From Schistocephalus solidus (Eukaryota; Platyhelminthes; Cestoda; Diphyllobothriidea; Diphyllobothriidae): a stretch of 64,000 bases of DNA. Shown here one piece after another: positions 21,661 to 33,081 of the stretch (position 1 is the first letter of the stretch; every line of letters starts with the position of its first letter). The stretch is taken from assembly GCA_017591395.1 (NCBI GenBank), contig WEDG01003391.1:1-64000 (forward strand), given 5' to 3'. A program made the translations under genes and the position numbers. Below the pieces are notes generated by a model, which was not told the origin of the DNA, ran no database searches, and worked only from the letters and a program-made list of their open reading frames with translations.

Positions 21661-24600
21661 AACAAATTTTGAATGCTAACTGCCGACCATATGTACTCAC
21701 GAATAACTTTAAAAAGTGTTAATAAAGTCCCAAAAACATGATTTGGTCGAACAAATACACGTTATGCTAAGTCCTACGTTCCATTGACGGTTTTAACAGA
21801 CTTGTCAGTTTCTCTCGCGGTCCAGTCTGCTGCAATGGGGAAGATCTTAACAGAAAAACTTAATTTAAAAGGGTTTCAATTTATTCCTAACTTCCTTGTC
21901 CGAGCGAGGGTGCAAAGGCCACACGGGTTACTAGTATTTGTGAAGTTGCAAACCGAGCGTAGTGCATGGTATGTGAAGATTAAGGGCGCTTAGCAACAGA
22001 CACGCCGGAGAATACGGAAAGTTTGTTACAAACCCTGATATTCGCTCGTTTTTCGTGTTTTTCTTTTGCTAGTTGTTTCCTTAGCGAAAAGACGACCTTA
22101 GATCTTGTTGTGTTTGATTGACCTAAACATTAGATATTTCAAAACACTTTGTTTTAGCTAATAAGGTCTTCTCAGACGCCCCGGTAATACGTAATTGTAG
22201 TTTTTACTGCTGTGTTGATATCTGCTAAATCCTACTTAAGTGTGCTGATTTTCCAAAGTCAAATAACAAACTGAGATCTCGATCCTCTGCTTCGCGCATA
22301 AAATAAAGCTATAGGTACTTTTGTCAGCCATTTAACATTCAAGCAACGGAGCACTTTCAAAATATTATTTTATGGCATAAAAATGTCTCGCCTGGTGGCA
22401 TTCGCCCAGCTCCCTCAAACTTTGCGATGACTTTAGAGTCTAACTGAGACCTGGAGCTCTAGATTTACGATTGATAAGTGCAATCTTGTGTGTCTTAATT
22501 GTGGATGAGTTCGCCTGAAATGATACCATAGAAGGATAAATTTTAACCCACAGACTCAATTTCTTCATAATTGCACTTTATAATACTAGATGAAGAGTAT
22601 CTAACGGATCTAGAGGATCCTAGCTTCCAACGCAGGAAAAGTGATAGCCGCAGATGTGCTGATTGCAACCTTGGCACTCTTCGTCCTTCCTGTCGAGCTA
22701 GGCTTCCTATAGCTATACTACGTTTCCTTAATATGCTTCTTCAAAAGTAAACCTTTTGCAGTCTTCACAAGCATTAAAATTTTTAACTTGCTTTTCGAGG
22801 GTACATCGCAGTTTATGGCAATGGTAAAGAGGCTTAAAATGAAAAACCTGACGACGTCACCTTAAAAGTGCTACATTTAAGACCTAGACTAACGATACAG
22901 AAGTAATTGATATATAGCTAACTATGCAACTTTATCGTCTTTCTCAACAACTTACGCAATATTTTTTAAGTTGCTAAGTTGTTTATGCAGTTTCGATGTG
23001 TACTTTTTCCCCACAAACTATGGCATATGATGCTCCAAAAAGCTTCCGTGGCTCTGATGGCAGCTGCGGCACAACTAAAATAAGAATTTCTAGAAGACTT
23101 CATATAGGACTGTAAGGCCCATTCCTGTAACGTATTTTTTTATCGGACGCGTGCTGGTAAGTCTTCAGTAAATATGACGTTTTCTTCACCCAACAGGCAT
23201 TTAATGTATGAAATATCGTCTCCGAACGAAGGTGGAGGTTTCACACTTTTACTGTCATAGGAAGTAAAGCCAAGTGAGAAGTCACAAGATGACTCTGAGT
23301 CAGAAACCTTCATTCGAGAAAATTTATTACTAGGAAGGATTTCTACCTCTTCCCCTATTTTTATAGAGATTTCCTTAAAACAATTTTTCACACGTTGTCT
23401 CAATATCCGTTTACATCCGTACCTTAACATTTTAAATATTATAATGACAGGTTAAAATGAATTTTTAAAAAGTCTATGGCAAAAGCGCAATGCAGCACTA
23501 GAGAACACGTACAGCACGTTAAACGCATGCTTTAATGGTGGTATTTGCGCGCGTGCCTTCAGAGGTCGAAATATAAGCCAACTTATTGTGCACGAATAGT
23601 TCAGGCACATATCGCAACACCCTTATTGCGAGACGTCGCGATAGGAACTGCTAGGAAGCAGGGACAAAACTATGGGTTATGGTGGGGTTGTCAACGCAAC
23701 AGCCTCCTTTAGCCTCGTCACCGGAAGAATGGGCGGAAATCCACCAGGTTTGTGTTACAATATCGACTTTATTGCGCAGCGTGCGTTCTTTGGAATGTAT
23801 GGAGTACTTCACTATTCTTCAATGTGGTCTAGTAATACTCCCAACGTCTTACTGCGGGCAATACAGCCGTATGGATCACCAAAGGACACATATGCAAAAG
23901 AAACTCGTTCGCAAGATAGAATGATGGACGCCAATTAAAGAATAAATCTATTTTACTGGTAATTAACAAATTATAAAAGGTTATATGCATCACTTTTTTT
24001 ATCCACTGCCGGTTATAAAATTTCAAATAAACCGCTGACGAGAAAGAATACGAAAACAAATAATGAATAAATTCACTAGGCGGCATATCATCAAATGTTA
24101 ACTGAACCTCTAAGAATCTTATTATCGAGAAAGTTAATGAAATTGAGAGATACCACTTATTAAAATTAACCATTAGCAGAATATATAAACTAATTTACAA
24201 GCAGTATGGCTGCAAGTTTTAAAAGATATATACTTTTGAACATCAATTCGCTTCTAGCTATCAAAAGCAACAATAGGAAAATTTATATGTCGAGATTCAC
24301 TTTTACGCACAATCCACTTAGGTACACGTTTCTTAAGGTAAGAAATATTTTGGAATTTCAGTTTATATTTAATCCAACAAATTACCTGAATGTAGAAAAA
24401 AATAACGCGTATGACAAGGAAAGCCTTAAGTTTGTTAATGATATTGACCAAAAAAGACGTTTTGGAAAATAGTTGACGCTGTGATCCCTACGGAATTATC
24501 AATAGAACGTTTTGGATTAAAGCCAAAATACGTTTACCTTGGTATTATTAAGCTTTAACAGCGTCCTGACATGTTTATTCTTGATACCAGTTGGCAACCT

Positions 24601-26639
24601 TTTTTAAACCCTTATGACATGATAAGTAATAAAGTAACATTTAAGTATATGGGCGCTATGTATCTCACACAAAATATACAGCATGCATGGACAAACAACA
24701 AAAGCCTGTTTTCCCGTGAAACCGCCTCAGCGGACGCTCAAACAATAGTGGCTTGTAGTCGTAGTAGACTCTTTTTACTTTTCCTCATTTGATTTTAGAT
24801 GAAACAAGCGTATCGCAGATGGGGTTTCTGCAACTATCTTTAAAACTGCTAAAGATATACTTCCTATACGACACGCAGTCGCCACAGAGGTCTTTCGAAG
24901 CATGAGGCTTGCTAAGACTCGAGAATACGCCGAAAAGGATAGTTTATGTAAAAACCAATGGGCAAAAACAACAAAGTGTTGGACCAGATCATGTAAAAAC
25001 TTAATTTTGTTTTTATAACTGTGAACACCGATTGACAATGTAGCTTACGGAGTAAACCGGGTTCAAGGCTTAAAAGGTCAGAGCACACATTCTTAAAACA
25101 AACGATAAGGCGTGAAATTTGGTCCTCCAAGCTCCAAGCTGAAAACATTTGCCCTCAACTGTATCCGTGCTTTCAATGTCTTCTGCAGTATAAAATTCCG
25201 TGTTCGGTTTGTCATATCAGTGATTTATTTGGTGCATGCGATAACGTAGGAGTAGGGTTTTCTTTCATGCCTTGTATTTGCTTTCCATAGACCATTTGCC
25301 TTAATAGATCATTACTGCTCATTGATCACCCTTTGTAACATTTTGAAATGACAATCAATGTTACCTCTTACAAACCTTAACCATGACGTTTAAGGCTAAG
25401 TTTGACTCGTTTCCAAGTTCATGAATTTTGTGAACTAGTGCAGCCTCATATGCTTCCGTCGGACAGAGCAGCCAATAAAAATGAGCTCTTACTCATGCTT
25501 CACTCAGTTGCCTTTGAAGAAAGCTCTTTTGTGAAGCAATTCAAAAGGTATGATGCCCATTCACGTTCCAAATAATCTCCGTAATATTTTAGAACAAGTA
25601 ATGATTTAAAACTCATTATTATATCTGTTTTTATTGTGTGTGGACATTTCCCATAGTCATGCTTAACAATGCCTTTTGGTCACCTTTGTGAACATTCTGC
25701 CCTGAAGCTTAGGTTTGTCAGGTGCTAAGCGGGAGAAAAAATATTTCGATCACTTTAAAATTCTTAAATAATTATTGTCTGCACGGACACTGTCAATGTC
25801 AGCAACCTTTCCATTTCACCCTGAAAGGACTATTTTGAAGATTTTTCGGTCATCCTTTGATAAATCTTCGCCAAACAATTTCCACGAGACAATTTATGCA
25901 TCTGAATTTTTATTTCACAGATTTTTGAATAAACTTATAAGCATCGACAGAAAATGCTGATATCGTGGAAATACTCGTTTGCGGCTGCTTTCTTAAGTGA
26001 ATACGAAAAACATAATGTCAGCCAGAAATTTGCATGCAGACGATTACAGGCAATGGCGGTAGTTGAATCTTAACCTGCTCTTTAAAGACTTCAATGAATT
26101 TTTGACGAAATTCTCAACTGAAATTTTAAAAAACCCATGATGAAATATTGAAAACTCCTCGAAAACACTAGAGATGATTTGATTTGCCATCCAGCTTTTG
26201 AAAATCGGCAGAAGGTTATCTGAGTTTTCAGATAAAATTAATTTTGCAAGTACAGTGAAGAAGTTTTCTGCGTTTATTACACTCTGCCCTCAATGTGTAT
26301 TCTAAATGATGGCCGGTATTCGGCCTTCTTGGAATAGCTTGTCTAATTTCTTTTCCTACGAATGATGTTTTAGAACCATATATGGTCTTATTGCCCGATC
26401 TAAAACATTATTGAATAACCATCAGAAACTTCCTATCACAACAATACATGCGCCCACGCTTGTGGGCCCAGGGCAGAAGATAACGAGTGTTTTCAGTAGT
26501 CAGATACTTACTAACACTGGGAACCATGTCGACGTCCGTCCCTTTTCATTTCAAACAAATTCCTTAAACCTCTTCCCTCTCTTAGAGCTGGTAAACATTG
26601 CAAGCCTATACAGTTTTTTTAAAGAACTTTAGAAGAGGC
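21661..26639. other. 5-kb stretch without a recognised gene
   Basis: Several short open frames exist (for example 23140-23430 minus, 23672-23938 plus, 24206-24472 plus). None has a motif, paralogue in the window or splice context that I recognise. The right part may contain the eroded 5' half of the Penelope-like element that starts to be recognisable near 26640. Confidence 0.45.
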
Positions 26640-27545
26640 AGTAATAAAGATTTCATCAAGTGGAATATGTTTAAAAGTGCTTTTCTGACGTCGATTTTGT
26701 CTTCATGGGCAAGCCGGAGAAACCTCAGGTAAGCGATCAGATCAAACAGTAAGGTCGCTATGTTGATGACATCTTTACAATCGCCAAAGCAGAAACCAAT
26801 GTAGATGCACGCTTTAATGCTGTTAATCAAGCATATCCGTCCATCAAGTTTACTTTGGAGGTAGAAACTGACGTTTCGCTTTCTTTCTTAGACGTCCTCC
26901 TCAGCCCAAGGTCTGGCGGTAGTGTCCGAAGGAGTACTCATCAAAAGAAAACCTGATCGGGGCAATGTACGAACTTCGGCATTTGCCAGGAACGCAATCT
27001 AGTCCATTGTTTGGCACAATGGGCTAGCATTTTTTCCGACAGACAGCATTGCGGAGGGGCTTAGAAAGATCCAATACCTGCTTCGCGAGAATGGATATCC
27101 GGATAAATTTATTACAAAGTTAAAAAAATCCACCGCACTTACTGTAGCAAAGAAAGCCCTATTTTCCAAAGTCCATTTTCAAGGGGATGGGGCAAGTCAA
27201 CTCCAAAGAAGACGCCTGGACCAAGCCATGTTACCAACCGTCTCAGCAGCGAAATCTCGCATATGCTTTTTAACAACCACACTTTTATACGGCGACGTTA
27301 GGGATAGGCTGTGAGCTCAGACCACCTCTGTGTGCCTCTACTTTGTGACGCGCTCATGTGGAGCAGGTTACATTGGTTGCACGAGCCGGTGCCTATCCAA
27401 CAAGAATAAGTCAACACGTCCCGACATGGCTGAGAAAAGGAAAGTTGAGAGCGTGAACAGCGCTATTCTGGCACACATGGTTGATTCCGAGCATCGTATG
27501 GACCCCTTTCGTGCGATTTATGATGTACAACCGCACTATTCCTAG
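26640..27545 (+). mobile_element. Penelope-like element fragment (PLE d)
   Basis: Plus strand. GRYVDDIFTIAKAE (RT motif C, YVDD at 26759-26770), YPSIKFTLEVETD and SFLDVLLSPRSGG are followed after a frameshift by RKIQYLLRENGYPDKFITK (about 27064-27120). Then 27330-27545 encodes a GIY-YIG-type endonuclease with YFVTRSCGAGYIGCTSRCL and AHMVDSEHRMD. RT plus C-terminal GIY-YIG is the hallmark of Penelope-like retroelements. The N-terminal half is not recognisable and frames are broken. Confidence 0.8.
27330..27545 (+). pseudogene. GIY-YIG endonuclease domain of PLE d
   Basis: A 71-codon open frame. AGYIGCTSRCL corresponds to the YIG half of the nuclease motif, and AILAHMVDSEHRMD to the downstream conserved histidine and aspartate region. 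The domain makes the DNA nick that primes reverse transcription. The frame is detached from the RT frame upstream by frameshifts. Confidence 0.75.
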
Positions 27546-27639
27546 ACACTTGGTCTGTGGCTGGTAGCAACAGCAGAAGCCACCGCTATCAGGTTGACAA
27601 AACCGGTTTTGTGCGCACCAAAGTATCTTCTACAAGCTC

Positions 27640-28440
27640 CGTACAAGGCCAACGACGGCCTAACTACATAGGGCAGTTCGACTGTCGATTTCGACGAGGT
27701 CCACCGTATGCTCCACGGAAGGGTGGTGCAGGGACGGTGACTTGCGCGTAAATTAGTTTTAAGTGATCGTCGCCTTGCGCTGCAGCTAACGCACTCTCTC
27801 ATCCTCCCCACCTGAATCCGGTGTCAAGACAGAGTCAAGAAGACCGGAGATGGGAGAGGGCGCAGGTGGCTGGCGCGGCCGAAGCCGCCCCTGGGCGTGC
27901 CACCACACCTGGCTCGGATCCCACGGAGTGGGAGTGCCATAAAGGCCACATTAAAAAGGAGCCATTGCAACCTGACTCTCAGTCCGCAAGTCAGCCACTC
28001 CACACAAAACACACATTGGGCTGACCACGCGGTCCGAGTTCTCCCGTCAGTTGGCAACCTTCCAAGCCACGGCTTTTAGCGCACCGTAATAGTTTCAAGC
28101 GCGTCAGATTGTTTATAGTAAGGAAAATACGCTGAGCTCTCGACCTCACTCTCTCCCCCACCCCCACAATCAGACCACTGTTCGAGCCGGTCAGCTGCCT
28201 GATGTGGGAGTGGGCGCATTGGCTGACGGATCGGCGTACCCGTCTTCGCGCGCCACAGCACGACCTGGCCCCCATAACGCACACACACCAGGATTCACAA
28301 ACTCAGGGGATATGGAGCAGCCATCGCCGTCTGACTCCCAGTCCACTGGTCAGCCACTCGACACACACAGCACATACACTGAGCCGACGGCGTGGTCTTG
28401 TGGAAGCGTCAGATTGGCAGACTTCTCAGCCACGGTTTCT
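27640..28440 (+). repeat. Modular dispersed repeat R1, copy 1
   Basis: About 800 bp that matches 54945-55740 at high similarity, for example around the shared strings GACCACGCGGTCCGAGT, GGAGATGGGAGAGGG and CAAGCCACGGCTTTTAGC. Within the copy, a GTCAGCCACTC...GCGTCAGATTG module occurs twice in diverged form (about 27990-28110 and 28345-28420). Its right end meets the 3' end of the zinc-finger LINE. Open frames here shift between copies and look non-coding. Confidence 0.75.
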
Positions 28441-28935
28441 AGGAAACCGTGATATACTCTGGTAAATGGTGATTGTAAGAGTGTTTTCGATGCAGGTGGG
28501 CGCGACGACTGTATGTCGGAGCCCCAGGCACTGGTTCACCAGCCTCCATGCGATGGATTCGCAAGTGACCGACCAGGCTGATGCGTGAGTTGAAGTTGCG
28601 GGCGCAGTGTGGGCAGGAGAAATTGGTAGAGGCTGGGAGGATGTCATTCATGGTAGTGGGGGTGGCAGGGGCTCTAAGAATGGCAGGAGCGGAGGGTGTG
28701 TATGGTGTATCGGTGTTGTCGGCATTGTCGTGAATTCCGCTGTCATGGATGCGCATGTGACCAAATAGGCCCATGCGATGAGTGAATGCGCGAGGACAGT
28801 GAGGGCAGTGGAGGCGACGATCTCTGCTGTGTGATGGTGCTCCAGGCACTGGCTCACCGGTCTCTGTACGATGTATTCGCAAGTGTCCGACCAGGCCGAT
28901 GCGTGAGGTGAATGTGCGATCGCATTGAGTACAGC
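28439..28935 (-). pseudogene. C2H2 zinc-finger tail of the LINE
   Basis: In the frame 28882-28439 two complete C2H2-type fingers are visible: CPHCPRAFTHRMGLFGHMRIH and CPHCARNFNSRISLVGHLRIH, each with C-x2-C and H-x3-H. An upstream finger at about 28930-28870 (CDRTFTSRIGLVGHLRIH when read in its own frame) is also visible. A final finger is broken, as HCPHC is replaced near 28490. The fingers probably bind nucleic acid for the element. They should not be mistaken for a host transcription factor. Confidence 0.85.
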
Positions 28936-29484
28936 TTAGGAGAGATTACCCAACGCTGATAATGGTGGTGGTGGTGGTAGTGAAGGCGGTGGTGGTTGAA
29001 GTGGTAGGGGGTAACAGGCGATGAGTAGATGGATGCGAGAACCAATAGCGACATCACCGTAGAAAAGTCGTTTGGGTAGTCGCTCGTCGTCCATTCTTAC
29101 CAGGTGGCCGCTCCATCGCAGTTGCACTTGCCTCAGCATGGCATGGATGCTGAGGATTCCGGTCCGCTCCAGGACTTCCGTGTCCGGGATCCTGTCTTGC
29201 CATCTCAGCTTCAGTATTCTGCGGAGGCAGCTGAGATGAAAGTGATTCAGCTTCCTGGCTTGGTTCGAGTAGACGGTCCAGGTTTCCGCTCCGTAATGGA
29301 GTGTCGACAAGACGACGGCTTTGTACATCTTCAGTTTGGTGTTCAGGTGAATACCGTGGCGATTCCACACGGAGGACTGCAGCCGGCCGAAAGCCTGACT
29401 TGCTTTGGAGATCCGTTGGGCAACCTCGTCATCGATTCTCGTGTTGCACGACATCGTGCTTCCTAGATAAGCGAAGGTTTCCAC
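28936..29484 (-). pseudogene. Post-RT region of the zinc-finger LINE, internally deleted
   Basis: Reads [55 protein letters not shown] and [20 protein letters not shown], the usual post-RT region. Directly after that, at about 29055, the sequence jumps to a threonine/proline-rich stretch (CCACCA-rich DNA, 28960-29000). In related elements, as I recall them, a basic segment of roughly 100 residues and a first zinc finger come between. I infer an internal deletion of a few hundred bp. Confidence 0.7.
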
Positions 29485-31217
29485 GTTTTGAGTTGAGCAC
29501 CGTTGACATTGATTCGAGGAGCATTGTATCCCGCGCTGGGTGGCGGCTGGTGCATGACAACCGTTTTGGCTGTACTGATTGTTAATCCAAAATCGGCGCA
29601 GCCTTCGGCGAAGAGGTCCATGCTCCTTTGCATGTCCTCCTCTGTCACCATGTTAAGGGCGCAAACGTCCGCGAAGAGCAAGTCATGGACTGTAGTCGTA
29701 GACACGCGCGTTGGAGCCTGCATACGCCGACTGTTGAGAAGGTGCCCGTCAGTTCTGTAGGCGATGCGGATACCAGGCTGCTCATCACGGTAGGCGTCTA
29801 TCAGCATAGCCGAGAACATGAGGCTGAAGAGGGTGGGGGCCAGTACGCAGCCCTGCTTCACTCCGTTGGTCACTGCGAATGTTTCGGATACCGTCCCGTT
29901 GTCAGTGACTCGCGCCGTCATCCCGTCATGAAGCTGACGCACCATGTGCGTGAGCAGCTGAGGACAGCCAAATTTCTGCATGACTTTCCACAGTCCGTCA
30001 CGATTCACCGTGTCAAAGGCTTTGGTTAGATCCACGAATGTAGTGTATAGGTGAGTTCGCATCTCCTGACACTTCTCTTGTAGCTGGCGGGCGGCAAAGA
30101 TCATATCGGTTGTTCCGCGGTGTCGGCGGAAGCCACATTGTCTTTCCGGGAGCAGGTCCTGCTCTAGGTGACCGTTCAGACGATTGAGAAGGATACGGGC
30201 GAAGATCTTCCCGGCGATGTTGAGCAACGAGATGCCTCTGTGATTATCTCAGAGTTGCCGGTTCCCCTTCCGTTTGTAGAGATGGACGATGGTCGCGTCT
30301 TTGAAATCCTGAGGAACTTGTCCTTGGTGCCACATCTCCTGGAAGAGTGTTGTGAGTTCTGCCATCAGCCGGGGCCCACCGTGCTTGTAGACTTCCGGTG
30401 GGATTGCGTCAGATCCCGGTGCTTTACCACTGGAAATCTGCTGCACGGCCCGGATGGTTTCTGTTAGGGAAGGCGGCAGATCCAGGTCATTGTTCGTGTC
30501 CACTTGAGGGAGCCGGTCAATGGCAGCATCGGAGATGGCTGATGAACAGTTAAGGACATTTCTGAAGTGCTCGACCCAGCGCTTCAGAATTTGCGATTTC
30601 TCTGTCAGCAGTGTTGTGCCGTCAGAGCTGAGCAGCGGTGCTGACCCCTTGATACACGGGCCGTAGATGGCCTTGATGGCTTTGAAAAAGTTTTTCATTT
30701 CATTGCGGTCCGCGTACCCCTGGATTTCCTCAGCCTTTCGGATCATCCAGGCATCCTGCATCTCCCGCAGCCGTTGTTGTACAAGGCGCCTGCATCCGAA
30801 GAAGGCTGCTTTGGTGGCGTCAGTCCGAAGGTCCATGTAGGCTTTGTGTAGTCTATTCTTCTCCGCGAGTAAGCTGCTGATGTCGGCGTCATTGTCGTCA
30901 AACCAGTCCTGGTGTCGACGGTGTGCGCGTCCGAGTACATCGAGGGCAGTGGACTGGATGACATTTCGCAGTTGACACCATCGTGTCTCCACGGTAGCGT
31001 TATCATCTGGAGCATGCAGGTCCTCCAGTTTCTCGGTTATTTGGTTGCTGAAATCAAAACTGTGAGCAGGCAAATTTAATAAAAGAGTATTTAACTTACA
31101 TGGTGGCCTCTTACCTTGGGGCCTTCTTTGGGGTTGCAGTCGGAGCCTCATCTGGGAGATGACGAGACGGTGATCTGTCCAACCATTGGCATCGCGGATC
31201 GCCTTGGTTACCAGCAC
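29463..31217 (-). pseudogene. Reverse transcriptase of the zinc-finger LINE, active site FADV
   Basis: The frame 31217-30249 (322 codons) carries the linker and RT fingers, with SGKAPGSDAIPPEVYKHGG and FKDATIVHLYKRKGNRQL. A short break follows. The frame 30227-29463 (254 codons) has LLPERQCGFRRHRGTTDMIF, YTTFVDLTKAFDTVNR (motif A) and TNGVKQGCVLAPTLFSLMF (motif B). Motif C reads [10 protein letters not shown] where the family has FADD. One of the paired catalytic aspartates is therefore a valine and the enzyme should be dead, independently of the frameshifts. Confidence 0.9.
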
Positions 31218-31929
31218 GTCCTGTCAATCTCGCCCCCAGACGAGAACATAGTCCAGCAGATGCCATTGCCGCGACCGAGGGTGCATCCACGTGGCCTTCT
31301 CCCGCGTCGGAAGGCGGAAGAAGGTGTTGGTCAGCAGGAGACGGTGTTCCGCACACGTGCGCAGAAGAAGGAGGCCATTATCGTTTGAGCTACCGAGACC
31401 GTTGGGGACCCAGCTCTCCCTGCCAGGCAGCGTGGTCCGTCCCGGCGCGGGCATTGAAATCCCCAAGGACAATTAACTTGTCCTCTTTCGGCACAGTCAC
31501 CAGCAAGGCGTGTAGGTCCTCGTAGAATTTGTCTTTCGCCGCATCAGAGCTCGTCATTGGGGGAGCGTAGGCGCTTATGATGGTGGTGAACTGGTCTCCC
31601 CGAAGAGGCAGGCGGAGGCTCATCAGGCGATCATTGATACCCTGCGGCAGACAGGGCAGACTTCCCACGATGTCGTTACGAATGGCAAAGGCAACACCAG
31701 CGTCGCGTCGCTCTGCCTTTGGCCGGCCGCTCCAGAAGAAAGTGTAGCCGGCCCCCACGTCCTCCAGCTGACCCTGCTCAGAGAATCGGGTCTTGCTGAG
31801 ATCAGCAATGTCCAACTTGTAGCGCGCCAGTTCCCGAGCGACTAGCGCCGTCCTCCGTTCCGGCCGGTGGCTCCTAGGATTGTCTAAAAGGGAACGAACA
31901 TTCCAGGCTGCTAGTGTGAGTGGACTCAC
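31218..31929 (-). pseudogene. Endonuclease domain of the zinc-finger LINE
   Basis: The open frame 31929-31390 begins [18 protein letters not shown]. It continues with an [12 protein letters not shown] segment, [21 protein letters not shown] and [12 protein letters not shown], all landmarks of APE-type endonucleases in RTE-like LINEs. After a frameshift near 31390, 31472-31224 gives [32 protein letters not shown], and the next frame gives WTDHRLV with the catalytic histidine. The fold is complete except for frame breaks. Confidence 0.85.
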
Positions 31930-31935
31930 CTGAGC

Positions 31936-32500
31936 AGCCTGGAGAGTCTGGCGAGGGGGATGGGGACGGGGGGTATTGTTGTTTGTTTGAATTTTACGAC
32001 CGCGTAGTTTGCGATCTGCGAGCCACGGCCGGCTGCAGAAGACGTGAGACCCAGCATTTTTTTAGGGCACATTTTTTAGCCCCTTCCTCCGCGAGGAGGC
32101 CAGCATTGCTATCCCTAAATAGGACTGCTCGGACATCCCAGACGGCTGCCGAACTCCACTATGGGTCACGGATTTTTTTTAGTGGGAGAACGACCCGAGT
32201 TAGTCCGGGCCGCCTACGGGGTTGCTGTCGCCCCCACCGTAGGACTTTTTGAGAGGGGGGTGGTGGGAAGTTCGGGAGTCAGGCATACCGGGTGTGGAGG
32301 CACACACAACACTGGAGACCCTCACCTGGTTTAGCCCGCCGGTCGTGACGGTTGCCCGGGGTGTGGCCGCTGAGAAGAACCCAACTTCGAGGAGCCACAG
32401 GTGAGAGTTGGGTACCAGTTAGAGGCGGCCACAGGAGCATTCACCACCTGTACGAGACAAATGGAGTGACCAAATGCTATTTGTGTATTGCTGCCCCTAA
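31936..32500 (-). other. 5' leader of the zinc-finger LINE
   Basis: GC-rich sequence without a sustained frame directly upstream (minus strand) of the endonuclease start. It probably contains the element's 5' untranslated region and internal promoter. The exact 5' end near 32500 is an estimate. Confidence 0.4.
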
Positions 32501-32692
32501 CTAGTACCCCCTACACCCCGCCTAACTACATACACTCCCGCTGTCTCCCCTCCCCCACCCCCGGCTCCACCATATCCTCACAGCCGCTTAACCAGCTGAC
32601 TCTTATCACCACCCCCTTCCGCTATTAACACGTCTCACTTGTATGACAAGACGAACATTATTGATCGCATGTTTTAGCTTGTACTCCGTTCC

Positions 32693-32699
32693 TATAAAA
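32693..32699 (+). promoter_or_regulatory. Possible TATA box
   Basis: TATAAAA lies about 120 bp upstream of the CCDC157 start codon in an otherwise ordinary context. With a splice acceptor between it and the ATG, its link to transcription start is only a suggestion. Confidence 0.2.
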
Positions 32700-32819
32700 C
32701 TGTACTGGCCCGAGGAGCATTTATTAAAAGCACGCGTATGCTCACAAGCAGATCTTCTGAATTTCGTCTTTTTTTAGCAGCATAATATGATACCTGTTCT
32801 CATTTAATTCTTATCCAAC

Positions 32820-32821
32820 AG
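32820..32821 (+). promoter_or_regulatory. Splice acceptor directly at the start codon (possible trans-splice site)
   Basis: A pyrimidine-rich tract ends in AACAG immediately before ATG 32822, where CCDC157 homology begins. No coding sequence precedes it. This is either the 3' end of a 5'-UTR intron or a spliced-leader addition site, which flatworms use widely. Confidence 0.45.
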
Positions 32822-33081
32822 ATGCAACCTGCCCAACAGAGTCTACTAGGGGATTCCGGTATATTAGCCGCCCTCCAAGCAAACATTGCAGCAACACAGA
32901 ACGCAGTCTGTGAGATTGCTGTTGGTCTGCGCGTCCCGGCTCTCAAGTCATGGAAATTTCCGCACCGACTTGCACTATCCCTGCCCATCGGTCAACTCCT
33001 GAATTTCCTTCGCTACGATCCGGCAAGTATAGAGAGAAATCAATTCAACCATATTCTTCTTCTGGAGCTGCTGGTTGATCG
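32822..33081 (+). CDS. CCDC157: CCDC157 exon 1 (N-terminal domain)
   Basis: Starts at ATG 32822 right after AACAG and encodes 86 complete codons ending in phase 2 at donor GTAGGA. Residues about 41-48 read KSWKFPHR and the end reads NHILLLELLVDR. Both match the conserved CCDC157 N-terminus in position and order. This match decides the start and the gene identity. Confidence 0.85.

Larger units (their letters stand above)
28400..32500 (-). mobile_element. Zinc-finger-tailed LINE (RTE-like), near full length, inactive
   Basis: Minus strand. Parts in order: GC-rich 5' leader (about 32500-31936), APE endonuclease (31929 to about 31218), RT (31217-29463), C-terminal region (29484-28936) and C2H2 zinc fingers (28935-28439). 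The GC content and high coding quality contrast with the older LINEs around it, so it is a younger insertion. Frameshifts (near 31390, 30240, 29470 and 28940), a mutated RT active site and an internal deletion make it inactive. I recall similar zinc-finger-tailed RT proteins from diphyllobothriid tapeworms. Confidence 0.85.

Noticed and set aside
28439..28882. Host C2H2 zinc-finger transcription factor
   Set aside because: It directly follows LINE RT sequence on the same strand and matches a zinc-finger-tailed LINE family.
29104..30467. Long plus-strand open frames over the zinc-finger LINE
   Set aside because: Shadows of the minus-strand RT frame, which carries all the recognised motifs.
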